Shown here: piece after piece, positions 9,296 through 18,463 of the stretch
Position numbering within the stretch: position 1 is the first letter of the stretch
How the letters are laid out: each line of letters begins with the position of its first letter
Origin: Mesostigma viride
Lineage: Eukaryota; Streptophyta; Mesostigmatophyceae; Mesostigmatales; Mesostigmataceae
Direction of reading: 5' to 3'
Assembly: GCA_009746045.1 (NCBI GenBank)
Contig: RPFO01000041.1
Location: 881,245-945,244 of the forward strand
Length of the DNA stretch: 64,000 bases
Position numbers and translations under genes: made by a program
Notes under the pieces: model-generated
Seen by the model: only the letters and a program-made list of their open reading frames with translations
The model's database searches: none
What the model was told of the DNA's origin: nothing

Positions 9296-11580
9296 CGGGA
9301 CCTAGTGCACGTAGTGACTCACCTCCTGTGCTAGCCACGGATAATGTGGGAGGCCCGCCTAGCGTGGCCTCGCCGGAGGGTCAGGGTCCTGCCCATGCGC
9401 CTCGCCCACCTAGGGACCTGGCTTCAACGGTCACGGCCTTGTGGCGTGCTCAGGCGCTTAAAGCGAAAGCTGCATCAGGGGTGGCTCAGGTCAAAACTCT
9501 CTCACAGGGGGTCAGGCCGGTTAAGTCAGCCTTGTTTCCTACGTGTAGACCGTGGCAGCTGGTGGCTGTGGACACGCAAGCATCCGTGTCTATTATCTCT
9601 CGTCGGGCAGCCACCCTGTATCCAGTGCTAGAGTCGCCGTACAAATCGGTGACCGACTTTGCAGGCACTTCGGCATATCAAGTTACCGGGATGGTGGTGC
9701 TGCCGGTGTTGGGCATTGACACGCCGTTTCACGTCGTGGATGGCTACGAGGATGTGGCCTTGCTGGGCGAACCTTTCGTATCATACCCGGGGTTCTCAGT
9801 GTCCGCTGACTTGCTGTCAGTCGCGGGGGTGGGCAGCATCCCGCTTCGCGAGTACCACGCTCCATTGGGGGTGGTGGTCGGGCAGCCCGGCGTCGTGCGG
9901 CGCTTACCGATGGCGGCGTTTTCCACACCGCCGCTCGTCCAGTCCATCATTCAGCCTCAGGATTGGCACCCGCGCAGCTTCGGCCTCCACTCACACTCAC
10001 TGGCGGCGGATAGCCCTGTGACGTGGGAGCAACTTGTCCTGGACTGTCAAGATCCTCTCAAGTTTGCTTTGTGGCGCGACGCGTTCATTCGAGCCAAGGA
10101 GCAGTGGCGAGAGCGCGAGGTCTACCGAGGATTGGAGAGTGTGCCAGCCGGGGCCACGCGGTTGCGGTTGAAGTTCGTGCTCACCTACAAGCCGGACGAG
10201 ACCAACTCTTCGGTGGTGTTCCGGGTAAGGCCCGTGGTCACGGAGACGAAGGGGTCCTCCCCGCTGGATGCCAAGGATCTTTATACCCCTGGGCTCAACC
10301 ATGTTTCGCATCGGCTACTGACGGTCATCTACTTGGGCAAGCGGAACGCGGGCAAGGACTACGGGATGTGGTGCGGTGACTTTCAGCGGGCATTCCTCCA
10401 CAGCGACGCTGGGGTCGCGCAGCAAACATGGCAAGGCACCCGCTACGTGGTGAAGGTCCCGGTGGTCTGGCAGGATGGCACCATTGGCAGCGAGTATATC
10501 GAGCTGTTGACAGGGGTGGAGGGGCTGCAGAGCTCTCCCATCATCTTCCGCATTTCCGCGGAGGAGGTCTTGCAGAGCTTAGGGGCCACGTACCATCGCG
10601 CGGATCCTAACTTCTTTGTGGTCCCCACCGGCGTCCCTGGCGAGCCAGCCCTCTTCGTGTGGCATGGCGATGACTTCAAGCTGGTGGCACCTCGCACCTT
10701 TGCTACCCAGTTTCTTGCTGCAGTGGCGGCTAAGTTTCCCCTGGGCAGGGCGGTGGATCATGAGGAGGGTAAACCCGTGGTGTTTTGCGGCGTGCAGTCT
10801 ACGTTGCAGCGGGATTCGCGTTCTGGCGAATGGGTCATGCACATGCAGGATAGCCGCAACTATGTGGTTGACCTGCTGGCCGACCTCCCGTCCCCGCTGT
10901 TGGCAACCCATGGGCCCTCGGTTAAGGGCAAGCTCGGGTGGTTGGCGGACACGGTGGCACCTGATTTGGCAGTGCTCGCTCGCCTGCCCGATGATGTGCT
11001 GGAAGGACTAGGGTCCATTCATGTTCGGCGGCAGCTGGCCATGACGCCCGGCATTGTGCTTCGTGGGCTCGATTGCTCACAGCCGGTGCACCTCGAGATA
11101 GTGACGGATGCTAATCTAGAGACGCGCACAGTCAGCCAAGTGCGGGCCCGCATGGGGGCACTGTTCTTTATTAGCAATGAGGGACAGCCTGGCATGTTGT
11201 TAGATTGGTACTCGCGCTTGCACAGCCGCATTGCCACTAGCCCCAACACGGCTGAATGCCGGGGCATTGTTTCAGCTATCTCACATGGCATGTGGCTGCG
11301 GTACTTGCTGGGTTGGGTATTTGGCTCGTGTGGGTTCACTCTTCACTGGACTAGCACGGTGCACACTGACTCACAAAGTTGTTTGGCCTTCCTTGACAAT
11401 CCCTATGCGCGGTCACAGGACGTTGATTACCTCGTACTCGCTGAGGCGGCCTCCTGCGTCACGCGTCTCCAGCACATCGCGGATGAACTCAATCCCGCGG
11501 ATGCACTCACCAAGGAGGCGCGGGAGGCTGCCCCGCAGTACGCAGTGTTGCGCAAGCGCATGACGATGCAACACCCGTGA
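9262..11580 (+). CDS. Element A protease, reverse transcriptase and RNase H
   Basis: Intact 772-codon frame. Residues about 100-175 form a retropepsin-like domain: VDTQASVSIIS (Asp104), strand-rich core and ALLGEPFVS in place of the usual LLG.DF. Reverse transcriptase follows, with motif A CGDFQRAFL (Asp373) and motif C WHGDD (residues 467-471). RNase H has VTDAN (Asp616), SPNTAECRG, HTDSQSCLAF and ADALTK. Copia-type RT and RNase H similarity is clear, but the protease lies downstream of integrase, whereas copia places it upstream. The same order occurs in B and C. The start may lie upstream of the chosen ATG because the frame is entered from integrase. Confidence 0.88.
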   Translation: MDGWDEDGVGLTGPSARSDSPPVLATDNVGGPPSVASPEGQGPAHAPRPPRDLASTVTALWRAQALKAKAASGVAQVKTLSQGVRPVKSALFPTCRPWQLVAVDTQASVSIISRRAATLYPVLESPYKSVTDFAGTSAYQVTGMVVLPVLGIDTPFHVVDGYEDVALLGEPFVSYPGFSVSADLLSVAGVGSIPLREYHAPLGVVVGQPGVVRRLPMAAFSTPPLVQSIIQPQDWHPRSFGLHSHSLAADSPVTWEQLVLDCQDPLKFALWRDAFIRAKEQWREREVYRGLESVPAGATRLRLKFVLTYKPDETNSSVVFRVRPVVTETKGSSPLDAKDLYTPGLNHVSHRLLTVIYLGKRNAGKDYGMWCGDFQRAFLHSDAGVAQQTWQGTRYVVKVPVVWQDGTIGSEYIELLTGVEGLQSSPIIFRISAEEVLQSLGATYHRADPNFFVVPTGVPGEPALFVWHGDDFKLVAPRTFATQFLAAVAAKFPLGRAVDHEEGKPVVFCGVQSTLQRDSRSGEWVMHMQDSRNYVVDLLADLPSPLLATHGPSVKGKLGWLADTVAPDLAVLARLPDDVLEGLGSIHVRRQLAMTPGIVLRGLDCSQPVHLEIVTDANLETRTVSQVRARMGALFFISNEGQPGMLLDWYSRLHSRIATSPNTAECRGIVSAISHGMWLRYLLGWVFGSCGFTLHWTSTVHTDSQSCLAFLDNPYARSQDVDYLVLAEAASCVTRLQHIADELNPADALTKEAREAAPQYAVLRKRMTMQHP

Positions 11581-11583
11581 GCC

Positions 11584-11637
11584 ACACAGGGTTACGGCTC
11601 GGGCGCTTTATGAATACAGCCATAACTCACCCTGTGT
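11584..11637 (+). ncRNA. Element A 3' hairpin presenting the anti-primer-site loop
   Basis: It starts three bases after the pol stop. Outer stem ACACAGGG (11584-11591) pairs with CCCTGTGT (11630-11637). Inner stem TTACGGCT (11592-11599) pairs with AGCCATAA (11618-11625) with one mismatch. The 18-base loop carries GGGCGC followed by TTTATGAATAC; with the next A this forms the exact complement of the primer position at 6496-6507. Element C has the same TTAC...GGGCGC...anti-site layout in the corresponding place. Role as primer source or circularisation signal is inferred. Confidence 0.65.
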
Positions 11638-11957
11638 TGCTAGCATTCACGAATATCATGGTGGTAGTTTTTTTGCTTGTCCTGACCATACCCTAGCCAC
11701 GTTGGACGGTGCCTTGGGCCCGTCGGCGGGTCACTGGTCCTAATAAATGGGTCACCTTTTGTCTGGTGGCATAGTTGTTTTTTTCTCGATACTTATTACA
11801 TCACTATTCATGTGTGATCACAAGGGCGCGGGTCGATACCGTGGTGATTTTGACGGCCTTGAGGCCCCCTTGAGTTCCCTACCTTAGAGGGTTTTGTATG
11901 GTCTGCATTTGATGTAATTATTTTGATAATTAATCAAAGAACAAAAGAGTATGTCGG
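11638..11957 (+). other. Element A 3' untranslated region and polypurine tract
   Basis: No ORF. It ends in an A/G-rich tract, AATCAAAGAACAAAAGAG (about 11933-11950), immediately before the 3' LTR, the expected start of plus-strand DNA synthesis. Confidence 0.6.
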
Positions 11958-12302
11958 AGTTGAGTAACTCTAGAGCCCTAGGATCTGGCTCTAAGTTCCC
12001 CATGTCCGTCCGCACGCCTTCCGCTAGCGTCCGCTAAGCCGCCGGCTATAATCCGGCGGTCCGATGCGGTCGACCGGTCTAAGGGCGGCGCCTAGGGCCG
12101 GCGCCACCTAGGCCCCAGTCCGGGGCCTTATCCGGGTCGGTACGGACAGCTAGCTTGTCCCACGGTTACGGCTAACCGGATAGGGTTTGCTGGCTAAGAC
12201 ATAAACCAGTGGTGGGCCAGCTCCGACAGCAGTTCTCTGTGTTCACCTTATCCCAAGCTCAACGTGACCGACCGCCATAGCTGAGCCGGTCGGGCTTTAA
12301 CT
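11958..12302 (+). repeat. Element A 3' LTR
   Basis: 345 bp, near-identical to 6144-6495. It ends AACT, followed by the second GTAGC target copy at 12303-12307. Confidence 0.92.
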
Positions 12303-12764
12303 GTAGCAGCTCACACAAGTCTACATACAAACACACACAATGGGTACTGGACATCCTCCCCGACTACAAGTCACAACCCTCTGGGCACGACAGTCAGCTT
12401 GGATTCCTTGCTATATGTACACAGCACCCATTACTAGTTCAGGAGCACAAACAAATTACAATGAGTCCCTATCCCTTCCTGGGAGGCTCGTTGTGTTACC
12501 CATGTACAAGAGGTTGGCCAGCTGTGGCAGCCCATAGGTGTTCAGTGAAGAACTTGAGAAGTATGTACAACCTTCAGGACCTTAGGCGAAACCCCACAGA
12601 TCACCCACAACAGCTCATCAGAAAACATTGCTGACCCCCAGACAGGAGTCGGCGCCGGTAAGCTGCCCCTTATCAAACCAGAAACAACATCTACGCGAAG
12701 CACATGCAAAACCACAAGCTCCTATATACTCATTCCAACCGTGGAAAATCAGGGGACCTGTCGC
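12303..12764 (-). other. Element D internal segment with anti-primer sequence
   Basis: D sequence 3' of its pol (minus orientation), between the insertions of A and F. CAAATTACAA at 12452-12461 is identical on the + strand to the minus-strand bases directly following D's 5' LTR, so the two RNA segments are perfectly complementary over 10 nt. TGTACA palindromes on either side (near 12417 and 12506) could form a stem. No ORF of note. Confidence 0.55.
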
Positions 12765-13572
12765 TGTTTGGATTGGGAGAGGAAACTAATGGGTTTTACA
12801 CAATGCCTTGTGCTTGGCCTTGCTACCCACACACCTTGCAGGTGCTGAAAGAAAGAGAGGTTGAAGACAATTTACGTGGAAGAATAAATGGCTTTATTAG
12901 AATATAATAGTTGGAGAAGAGCTTGAATGGAGGTTGAATGGAGGTACCTGCCCTTAGGGGGCAGTTTCCTTTTATACCTTTTAGGCTAGGAAGGATGACA
13001 TCAGCAATGACATCATCACAGAAGCTTGTAGAAACATCCTAGCATATTCCTAGCATATTCCCAGCATATTCTCAGTATATTCCAGGAATATTCCTGGCAT
13101 ATTCTTAGAACATTCCTAGAACATTCTAGACATTATCCAATGAGCTGGCATAATAGCTAGATGCCAAGTGTCTACATAATAATGTGCCACATAACATGAT
13201 TAATAAAGTGACACATCTCTTCTCCTTGGAGTGACAAGTGTCATGCAATGAGTCTACCCACTTGTCATCATGTAAGTCATAACATGTGTCATCATGAGCT
13301 GCCAACACTTGTCAGCTCATGGACCAAACACTTGTCCAATAGGCCATAGCACCACTTGTCAATCAAATACGTGATGCCACTAGGCTGACTCAGGGTACAA
13401 GTCATCCATGTCCAAGTATAGGACTAAAGCACATGAATATTGATCAGCTCATTGAGCCTGTTCCATCTAGCTCATCATAGCTATCAAATTCCCAGTCCAT
13501 ATGGAATAAATCCAACAAGAAACAAATCAGGCTGGGATATATTGTGGCCAGGTGGATATAATTTCCCTAACA
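12765..13572 (-). repeat. Element F left (3') LTR
   Basis: 808 bp, TG...CA termini, matching 16830-17637. It contains a run of short direct repeats of the type CTAGCATATTC / CCAGCATATTC near 13038-13110. Confidence 0.93.
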
Positions 13573-14722
13573 CCCCCCTTAGCCACATGGGCACAAAGCA
13601 AAAGATGTCTGGGTAGGTGGAATCTCAACACCCCCCTTAACCACATGCTCGTAGCATGCAGTCCAGTTGCTAGCATGGTGCAACTGAAAATGAAGATGCC
13701 GTCCTCGTGAAACGCTTGAAGCTCCAACATGCGGTCATGAGCCGCACTACCGCCACTGATCCCCCCCCGGCAACGCGAATGAGTGTCCTACCATAGCAGC
13801 AACGCACTAGCTGCCCATCCTGGATGGCTGTTACCCAACCCTTAGTTGGAAAAAGTGCTCTAGATGCGACATTCCCCCCTCACTCAAAGCGGATGCCCAT
13901 GGACACAATAGGGGCACACAGTCCCACACATATAATGCGGCAACACATGCCAACAAAGAAGGTCCCTATGAGCTAACCCAAACGGTATAAAGGTAGGGTA
14001 ACGGCAACAACACGTGCTGTACACACACGGAGCAACATAACATACGCCATCTCACAAAATAAATGACACCAACATCACGTTTTACGCCAATATTTAAACG
14101 GGGTGAGCAAACAAACATATGGGCAACAAATGCCACACAAACAAGGTGCAATACAACCTTCAACACAATACACAGTGGCCATAACAGATAAACGCGCTTC
14201 ATAGCAAAGAAAACAGGACGTGCAAAACATTACCGCCACAAAGGCGAACACAAGTAACGATTACTTGGTCACGATTCACAAATCAGTGCCCGAGAGTAAA
14301 CATTACGTCCGACATTACAGGCTATGCCGAAATGCACAGCCGAATTCGACACAAAGGACGTAAACACTTGGATAAAAGCAATGCTCTCAGCACAAAACAA
14401 AATAACACACGCGTCACAGGCACTTAAACTTACGAAAACAAGTCGTAGACGACGATACAACGGCGCTTCACTACGCCGCAGACTAGTGCCACAAATAGCG
14501 TGCAAAAACTCTGGATATACACTCCAGGTACGTAGAAAACGTCTCGTGGGAACAATCCAATAATGCGTGGGCCATTGCCACTGAACGCATGGCAAAATAA
14601 ACACATAATTGCTGGAAGAACACAAAGAAAGAACCAGAACACGCACGTATACGGCGCCTCACAATTTCCAGCAAACACGACACAAAAGTCGACATACAAG
14701 TTCATTTCCCACAGACAAAACA
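13573..14722 (-). other. Element F 3' internal region, non-coding
   Basis: A C6TTA tract at 13573-13581 (AAGGGGGG in element sense) is the polypurine tract beside the 3' LTR; a similar tract recurs near 13631. The remaining 1.1 kb has no ORF resembling integrase or reverse transcriptase. Confidence 0.6.
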
Positions 14723-16810
14723 TTAGGGCAACCTTGAGAAGTGGGGTCTGTGCATCCTGGGCGACAATTTCCAAGGGTCGTTGCAGCTAGCGCAATTGCA
14801 AATGCCATGGCCTGGCCGAACACCGTCAACTGACCGACGTGATACCTTGGCAGCATTTCGCACCTTAGTTGACCGTTGGTGCTTGACAACACTTTGGCTG
14901 ACAGGTCGCTGTCCACGTCGTTGTCGGCTCGCTCGAGGCCTCGCGCCAGCACCGGACTTGGCAGTCCAGGACTTGGAACTTGGCAGCTTGGTCGATTTCG
15001 CCCTCGCGTCACGAATTTGTTCCCCCTCAGTTAGGCTGGCAGCGTTCGAGCGCCGCGCCTTTGGTCTGGTCGCCGGACTTTGGTTACTAGCACCAGTATC
15101 ATCTGGTATGCTGGCGGCGACAACGCGCTCCGCCTGCACTGGGCTGTTGTGGACCGCAGTTTCTGGAAGTACTTCAGCGTCTGACACGGACTTCTCCATT
15201 GCGCTGGAAACTTCTCGAATTGGCGTGAACTTCCACTGGGCCGGCGCAGAGTATAAAAAGCCACGCAGTGTGCGAGTAATGCCCAGTAGGCCGCCCCCGA
15301 TCCCGCATACACGGGCAAGCATGGCCAGTATGACCGTTAGGCCCACGGCCAGCCACTCCGCCGCGTGTCCCGAGGCACGTGAGATGCTGCGCTCGCTGCT
15401 CGCCATTTTCTGCCCTTGACAGGCAGCGTCGACGTCCTTGAAGCTCGTCGCCGAAGATTTCAGCTCTGGGATGGCGTCCATCGCTGCGTCCGCAACGCGC
15501 GCGGGCAAAAAGTAGGTGTTGTTCCTCGTCCCGATGCTGCAGTGCCTGCTGTCCAGCACAGCAACCCGCTTGGCGAGGTCGACGTTGTGGCCATCCTTGA
15601 CGAGCTGGCCGACAGATAAATGTCGGGTGCTCAGCTTTGGAACGAGCAGCGCGTTTTGGAGGTGCACGTCTGCCTCCTGGCCCGGCAGCTTCAGCTTGAC
15701 AGTCCCGATGGCTGTCGCCTTCAGTTTGCCGCCTGAGCCGGCGATTTCCCTGTTGTGAGGGTGCAGGCACACGAAATCCGACGGGCATGGCGTCATGTGA
15801 CAGCTCGCTGCAGAATCCAGCACCCAGCTGGTCGGCGCCTTCCTTTCATATTGCGTGAGTGCAGCAGTGTCCGACGGTGATGGCGACTCGGCGATGGTGG
15901 CGAAGACGAAGCCGGACGGCAGCTCTGCAGCCTCCTGGGTGATGTGCGCCTCGCTGGCACCTGGTGAGTGCCCCTTTCTCGCCTCTGATGTCGCGTGGTT
16001 CCGTCGCGTCGCCTGGTTCTTGCGTTCTTGCTTCAGCTCCGGATGCTTCTCCCAGCACTGGGCCTCCAAGTGCCCGAGCTTCTTGCAGTGATAGCACCGC
16101 TTTCCTCCCCTTTTCTTGGTAGTAGTGCGGAAAGCCTGGCCGTCCGATGAGCTCTCCTTCTTTGCTTCAGCAGAACGCCCTCCCATCAGCATGTCCTCCG
16201 CCTCCAGCAGCGCAGCCTTGACCTCCTCCAAGTTGTCCTCCTCCTTGAAATGCACCGATATCAGCGCAGGGCGATATTTGTCTGGCAGGCCGCTCTTGAG
16301 AATGGCTGCGAAGTCTTGGTCACTCATGACTCCCCCCACAGCACGGTACTCCGCCAGCAGCAGCAGTCCCCTTAGGATATACTGCCCCATGGTCTCCCCT
16401 GGCTTCATTTGCAGCCTGTGCAGCTGGACCCTGAGATCCATCCGGTGGCTCTTGGTGAGCTTTTGCTGCTCGTAGACCTCCCTCAGCGTCTTGTAGAGCT
16501 TGCTTCCAGATTGGTCTGGCACGAGCGATAGGATGCGCCTCGCTTCTCCAACAAGTGCAGCTGAGATAACAAGGCCGACAGCCATGTCAGCCTTCGGGTC
16601 CTCCTTGGTGCCAAGCAGAACATCCTTAACCCCGTAGAAGCGACAGAAGCCCTCAAGGGATGTCTTGGTCTCCTCCCAGCCACGTAAACTTGTGCCGTCA
16701 AATTTCAGCACCATCTTGGAGCACACATTCAGCATAGGAGTGTAGTCCACCTCGCTTGCCATGGAGCTTGTAACTGGGCTGGGTTTCTTGGTGGTCTTCT
16801 TGGAGCTCAT
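14723..16810 (-). CDS. Element F gag-protease with a membrane-spanning C-terminal domain
   Basis: About 695 codons from the ATG at 16810, just inside the primer site; reading further upstream would enter the LTR. The N-terminal half is a copia gag (UBN2-like capsid, FDGTSLRGWEE, then MGQYILRGL) with a knuckle CYHCKKLGHLEAQC. The protease core is SWVLDSAASCHMTP, the standard copia active site, ending with TRHLSVGQLVKDGH. Instead of integrase, the chain continues for about 230 residues with a hydrophobic segment AVGLTVILAMLARVCGIGGG that looks like a membrane helix, then a Ser/Arg-rich basic tail. The origin of this tail is unknown; capture or an envelope-like role are both possible. Confidence 0.85.
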   Translation of the reverse strand: MSSKKTTKKPSPVTSSMASEVDYTPMLNVCSKMVLKFDGTSLRGWEETKTSLEGFCRFYGVKDVLLGTKEDPKADMAVGLVISAALVGEARRILSLVPDQSGSKLYKTLREVYEQQKLTKSHRMDLRVQLHRLQMKPGETMGQYILRGLLLLAEYRAVGGVMSDQDFAAILKSGLPDKYRPALISVHFKEEDNLEEVKAALLEAEDMLMGGRSAEAKKESSSDGQAFRTTTKKRGGKRCYHCKKLGHLEAQCWEKHPELKQERKNQATRRNHATSEARKGHSPGASEAHITQEAAELPSGFVFATIAESPSPSDTAALTQYERKAPTSWVLDSAASCHMTPCPSDFVCLHPHNREIAGSGGKLKATAIGTVKLKLPGQEADVHLQNALLVPKLSTRHLSVGQLVKDGHNVDLAKRVAVLDSRHCSIGTRNNTYFLPARVADAAMDAIPELKSSATSFKDVDAACQGQKMASSERSISRASGHAAEWLAVGLTVILAMLARVCGIGGGLLGITRTLRGFLYSAPAQWKFTPIREVSSAMEKSVSDAEVLPETAVHNSPVQAERVVAASIPDDTGASNQSPATRPKARRSNAASLTEGEQIRDARAKSTKLPSSKSWTAKSGAGARPRASRQRRGQRPVSQSVVKHQRSTKVRNAAKVSRRSVDGVRPGHGICNCASCNDPWKLSPRMHRPHFSRLP

Positions 16811-16813
16811 GAA

Positions 16814-16829
16814 CAATCCTCCGATACCA
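16814..16829 (-). promoter_or_regulatory. Element F primer-binding site (Met-tRNA type)
   Basis: In element sense the bases after the 5' LTR read TGGTATCGGAGGATTG. Plant copia elements commonly have TGGTATCAGAGC, complementary to initiator Met-tRNA, so this is a near match. It contrasts with the A/C/D elements. Confidence 0.8.
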
Positions 16830-17637
16830 TGTTTGGATTGGGAGAGGAAACTAATGGGTTTTACACAATGCCTTGTGCTTGGCCTTGCTACCCACACACC
16901 TTGCAGGTGCTGAAAGAAAGAGAGGTTGAAGACAATTTACGTGGAAGAATAAATGGCTTTATTAGAATATAATAGTTGGAGAAGAGCTGGAATGGAGGTT
17001 GAATGGAGGTACCTGCCCTTAGGGGGCAGTTTCCTTTTATACCTTTTAGGCTAGGAAGGATGACATCAGCAATGACATCATCACAGAAGCTTGTAGAAAC
17101 ATCCTAGCATACTCCTAGCATATTCCCAGCATATTCTCAGTATATTCCAGGAATATTCCTGGCATATTCTTAGAACATTCCTAGAACATTCTAGACATTA
17201 TCCAATGAGCTGGCATAATAGCTAGATGCCAAGTGTCTACATAATAATGTGCCACATAACATGATTAATAAAGTGACACATCTCTTCTCCTTGGAGTGAC
17301 AAGTGTCATGCAATGAGTCTACCCACTTGTCATCATGTAAGTAATAACATGTGTCATCATGAGCTGCCAACACTTGTCAGCTCATGGACCAAACACTTGT
17401 CCAATAGGCCATAGCACCACTTGTCAATCAAATACGTGATGCCACTAGGCTGACTCAGGGTACAAGTCATCCATGTCCAAGTATAGGACTAAAGCACATG
17501 AATATTGATCAGCTCATTGAGCCTGTTCCATCTAGCTCATCATAGCTATCAAACTCCCAGTCCATATGGAATAAATCCAACAAGAAACAAATCAGGCTGG
17601 GATATATTGTGGCCAGGTGGATATAATTTCCCTAACA
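16830..17637 (-). repeat. Element F right (5') LTR
   Basis: 808 bp, TG...CA, followed by target copy GTCGC at 17638-17642. Confidence 0.93.
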
Positions 17638-17908
17638 GTCGCCACCTCACCAGCATGGTGGATGGGTCAGCCAGTCCGTGAAACTCCGCCTTAAGACGGC
17701 ACCAGGGAATCGAACCCCGCCCACAAACCACAGATCTGGGGAAACCTCAGACTGAGATGAAAACCCCAGATAGACATCTCTCCATCAGAGACAATGTCAG
17801 ACATTCCCACACCAGAGACATGTCTCACCCCTCAAGGTGTGCTCAGGATTATGTACAATCAAGCTCCCAGCCTGATATCCAGTGACTTAAGCACCCAGCT
17901 CTTAGCTT
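17638..17908 (-). other. Element D region 3' of pol, with tRNA-like B box
   Basis: In D sense it contains GGTTCGATTCC (complement of 17706-17716) inside GGCGGGGTTCGATTCCCTGG, a T-arm-like segment. Element B has the same segment at 24687-24697, also shortly after its pol stop. No complete tRNA cloverleaf is evident. Confidence 0.5.
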
Positions 17909-18463
17909 TTAGACAGATAGGCCAACCATGCAGTCAGCATTCATGAGCTTCCTCAGTACATTGTACTGGGCTGGGGCCTTGTGTGGCAGCTTGGTCAATG
18001 CATTAGCAGGGTTCTCCTCGCCAGGGATATGCTTCAAGTCAACCAAACTGGCCAACTCCTTCAGCAACAAATAATCCAGATCCCGGCTCCTGGCCAGCTG
18101 CTTGTGAACAAACTGGACCATACCCATGCTGTCTGTTAGCAACAACGTCTCCATCTGCAAGGACCAAGGGGTAACTGAAGCCAGCTCCAGCATTAACTCC
18201 TTTATGTACAAGCTGGACTGGATCCCCTCACATATGGCCCTGCATTCTGCCACATCTGAACTGATACAGACCCTCTTCTGCAGTCTGCTGTACCAGCTGA
18301 ACAAACTTGCCCTGCTCTGATAGAAAGCAAACAGAGCAGCAGATTTCCCCCTGACCTTAGTGACCTGGCGAGCATCCATGGAACTGTCAACAAAGATCTC
18401 CAAGGTGTTAGGCTGGGCAAAGTCAATCCCAGACAAAATCAGATCAGGGGTACTCTCCACCAA
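17909..18463 (-). pseudogene. Element D RNase H
   Basis: Copia-type RNase H: IFVDSSMDARQV, SWYSRLQKRV, SSDVAECRAI, LLTDSMGMVQF, SRDLDYLLL and ENPANALTK, closely following element B (SRDSDYLLL, DNPADALTK). This domain would remove RNA from the hybrid during cDNA synthesis. The frame is open here, but the RT upstream is decayed, so the protein as a whole is dead. Confidence 0.8.

Larger units (their letters stand above)
6144..12302 (+). mobile_element. Copia-like LTR retrotransposon A
   Basis: LTRs at 6144-6495 and 11958-12302 differ by two small indels and are flanked by target duplication GTAGC (6139-6143, 12303-12307). Termini are AGTTGAG...TTTAACT. Domain order on the + strand: gag with two zinc fingers, integrase, retropepsin, reverse transcriptase, RNase H. 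Several frame changes separate the ORFs. A purine-rich tract (about 11934-11957) precedes the 3' LTR. It is inserted into element D close to D's own polypurine tract. Confidence 0.9.
12765..17637 (-). mobile_element. Canonical copia derivative F with gag-protease only
   Basis: LTRs 12765-13572 and 16830-17637 (808 bp each, about four visible differences) begin TGTTTGG and end CTAACA. Target duplication GTCGC occurs at 12760-12764 and 17638-17642. A Met-tRNA type primer site follows the 5' LTR. Internal sequence codes for a single long gag-protease ORF; integrase, reverse transcriptase and RNase H are absent. It therefore depends on enzymes from another copia element and resembles gag-only terminal-repeat retrotransposons. 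Inserted in element D. Confidence 0.9.
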
